From Synergistaceae bacterium (GTDB taxonomy: Bacteria; Synergistota; Synergistia; Synergistales; Thermovirgaceae): a stretch of DNA of 5,198 nt. The DNA lies in assembly GCA_003446665.1 (NCBI GenBank), contig DMCT01000034.1, positions 1 through 5,198 of the forward strand. The letters run 5' to 3'. Of the stretch, positions 5,185-5,198 are shown piece after piece (position 1 is the first letter of the stretch; each line of letters begins with the position of its first letter). The translations under genes and the position numbers were made by a program. The notes beneath the pieces were generated by a model. The model was not told the DNA's origin. It was given only the letters and a program-made list of their open reading frames with translations, and made no database searches.

Positions 5185-5198
5185 CAGGAACTGACTGC
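5181..5198 (+). CDS. Possible start of a further gene coupled to feoB (partial)
   Basis: An ATG at 5181 overlaps the feoB stop as ATGA, the same arrangement as feoA/feoB, and stays open to the window end (MTGTDC). No purine-rich ribosome site precedes it, and six codons say nothing about the product. A small FeoC-like or metal-handling gene would be natural here, but this is speculation. Confidence 0.2.

Overview
The window reads as a compact bacterial chromosome segment of moderate GC content, most likely from an anaerobe. The evidence is the gene set: a ferrous-iron uptake pair (feoA-feoB) beside a DUF5320 protein, a NifX-like FeMo-cofactor-domain protein and an Mrp/Nbp35 ATPase. That combination is typical of anaerobes such as Synergistota, Clostridia, Thermotogota and sulfate reducers. 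Synergistota is my best guess, but only from general resemblance. No rRNA, tRNA, CRISPR array or mobile element was seen.

Layout. At the left edge, the last codons of an unidentified + strand gene overlap the region where a porphobilinogen synthase (HemB) homologue starts; that homologue runs to 1000. It converges on a minus-strand set read right to left: DUF5320 protein (2811-2458), a GC-rich hairpin (2359-2322), NifX-like protein (2253-1921) and Mrp ATPase (1904-1047). A 310-bp divergent intergenic region (2812-3121) separates this set from feoA (3122-3367) and feoB (3364-5184) on the + strand. An ATG overlapping the feoB stop may begin a further gene.

How it may work together. Both divergent units have recognisable sigma70-type promoters: TTGACA-17-TAGAAT leftward and TTGACA-17-TATGGT rightward. 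The leftward promoter is followed directly by a 15/19 match to the classical Fur box, covering the expected transcription start. I infer that the DUF5320-NifX-Mrp set is iron-responsive. Its neighbour feoAB imports Fe(II), and the Mrp/NifX-type proteins would handle iron or Fe-S clusters inside the cell. The DUF5320 protein, rich in Gly, Arg and aromatic residues with a charged coiled-coil tail, has no known function and is the most open part of this group.

The most unusual gene is the HemB homologue. It keeps both Schiff-base lysines and the P-site serine and tyrosine, but has lost the metal ligands and both arginines that hold the second aminolevulinate. It may not be an ordinary porphobilinogen synthase.
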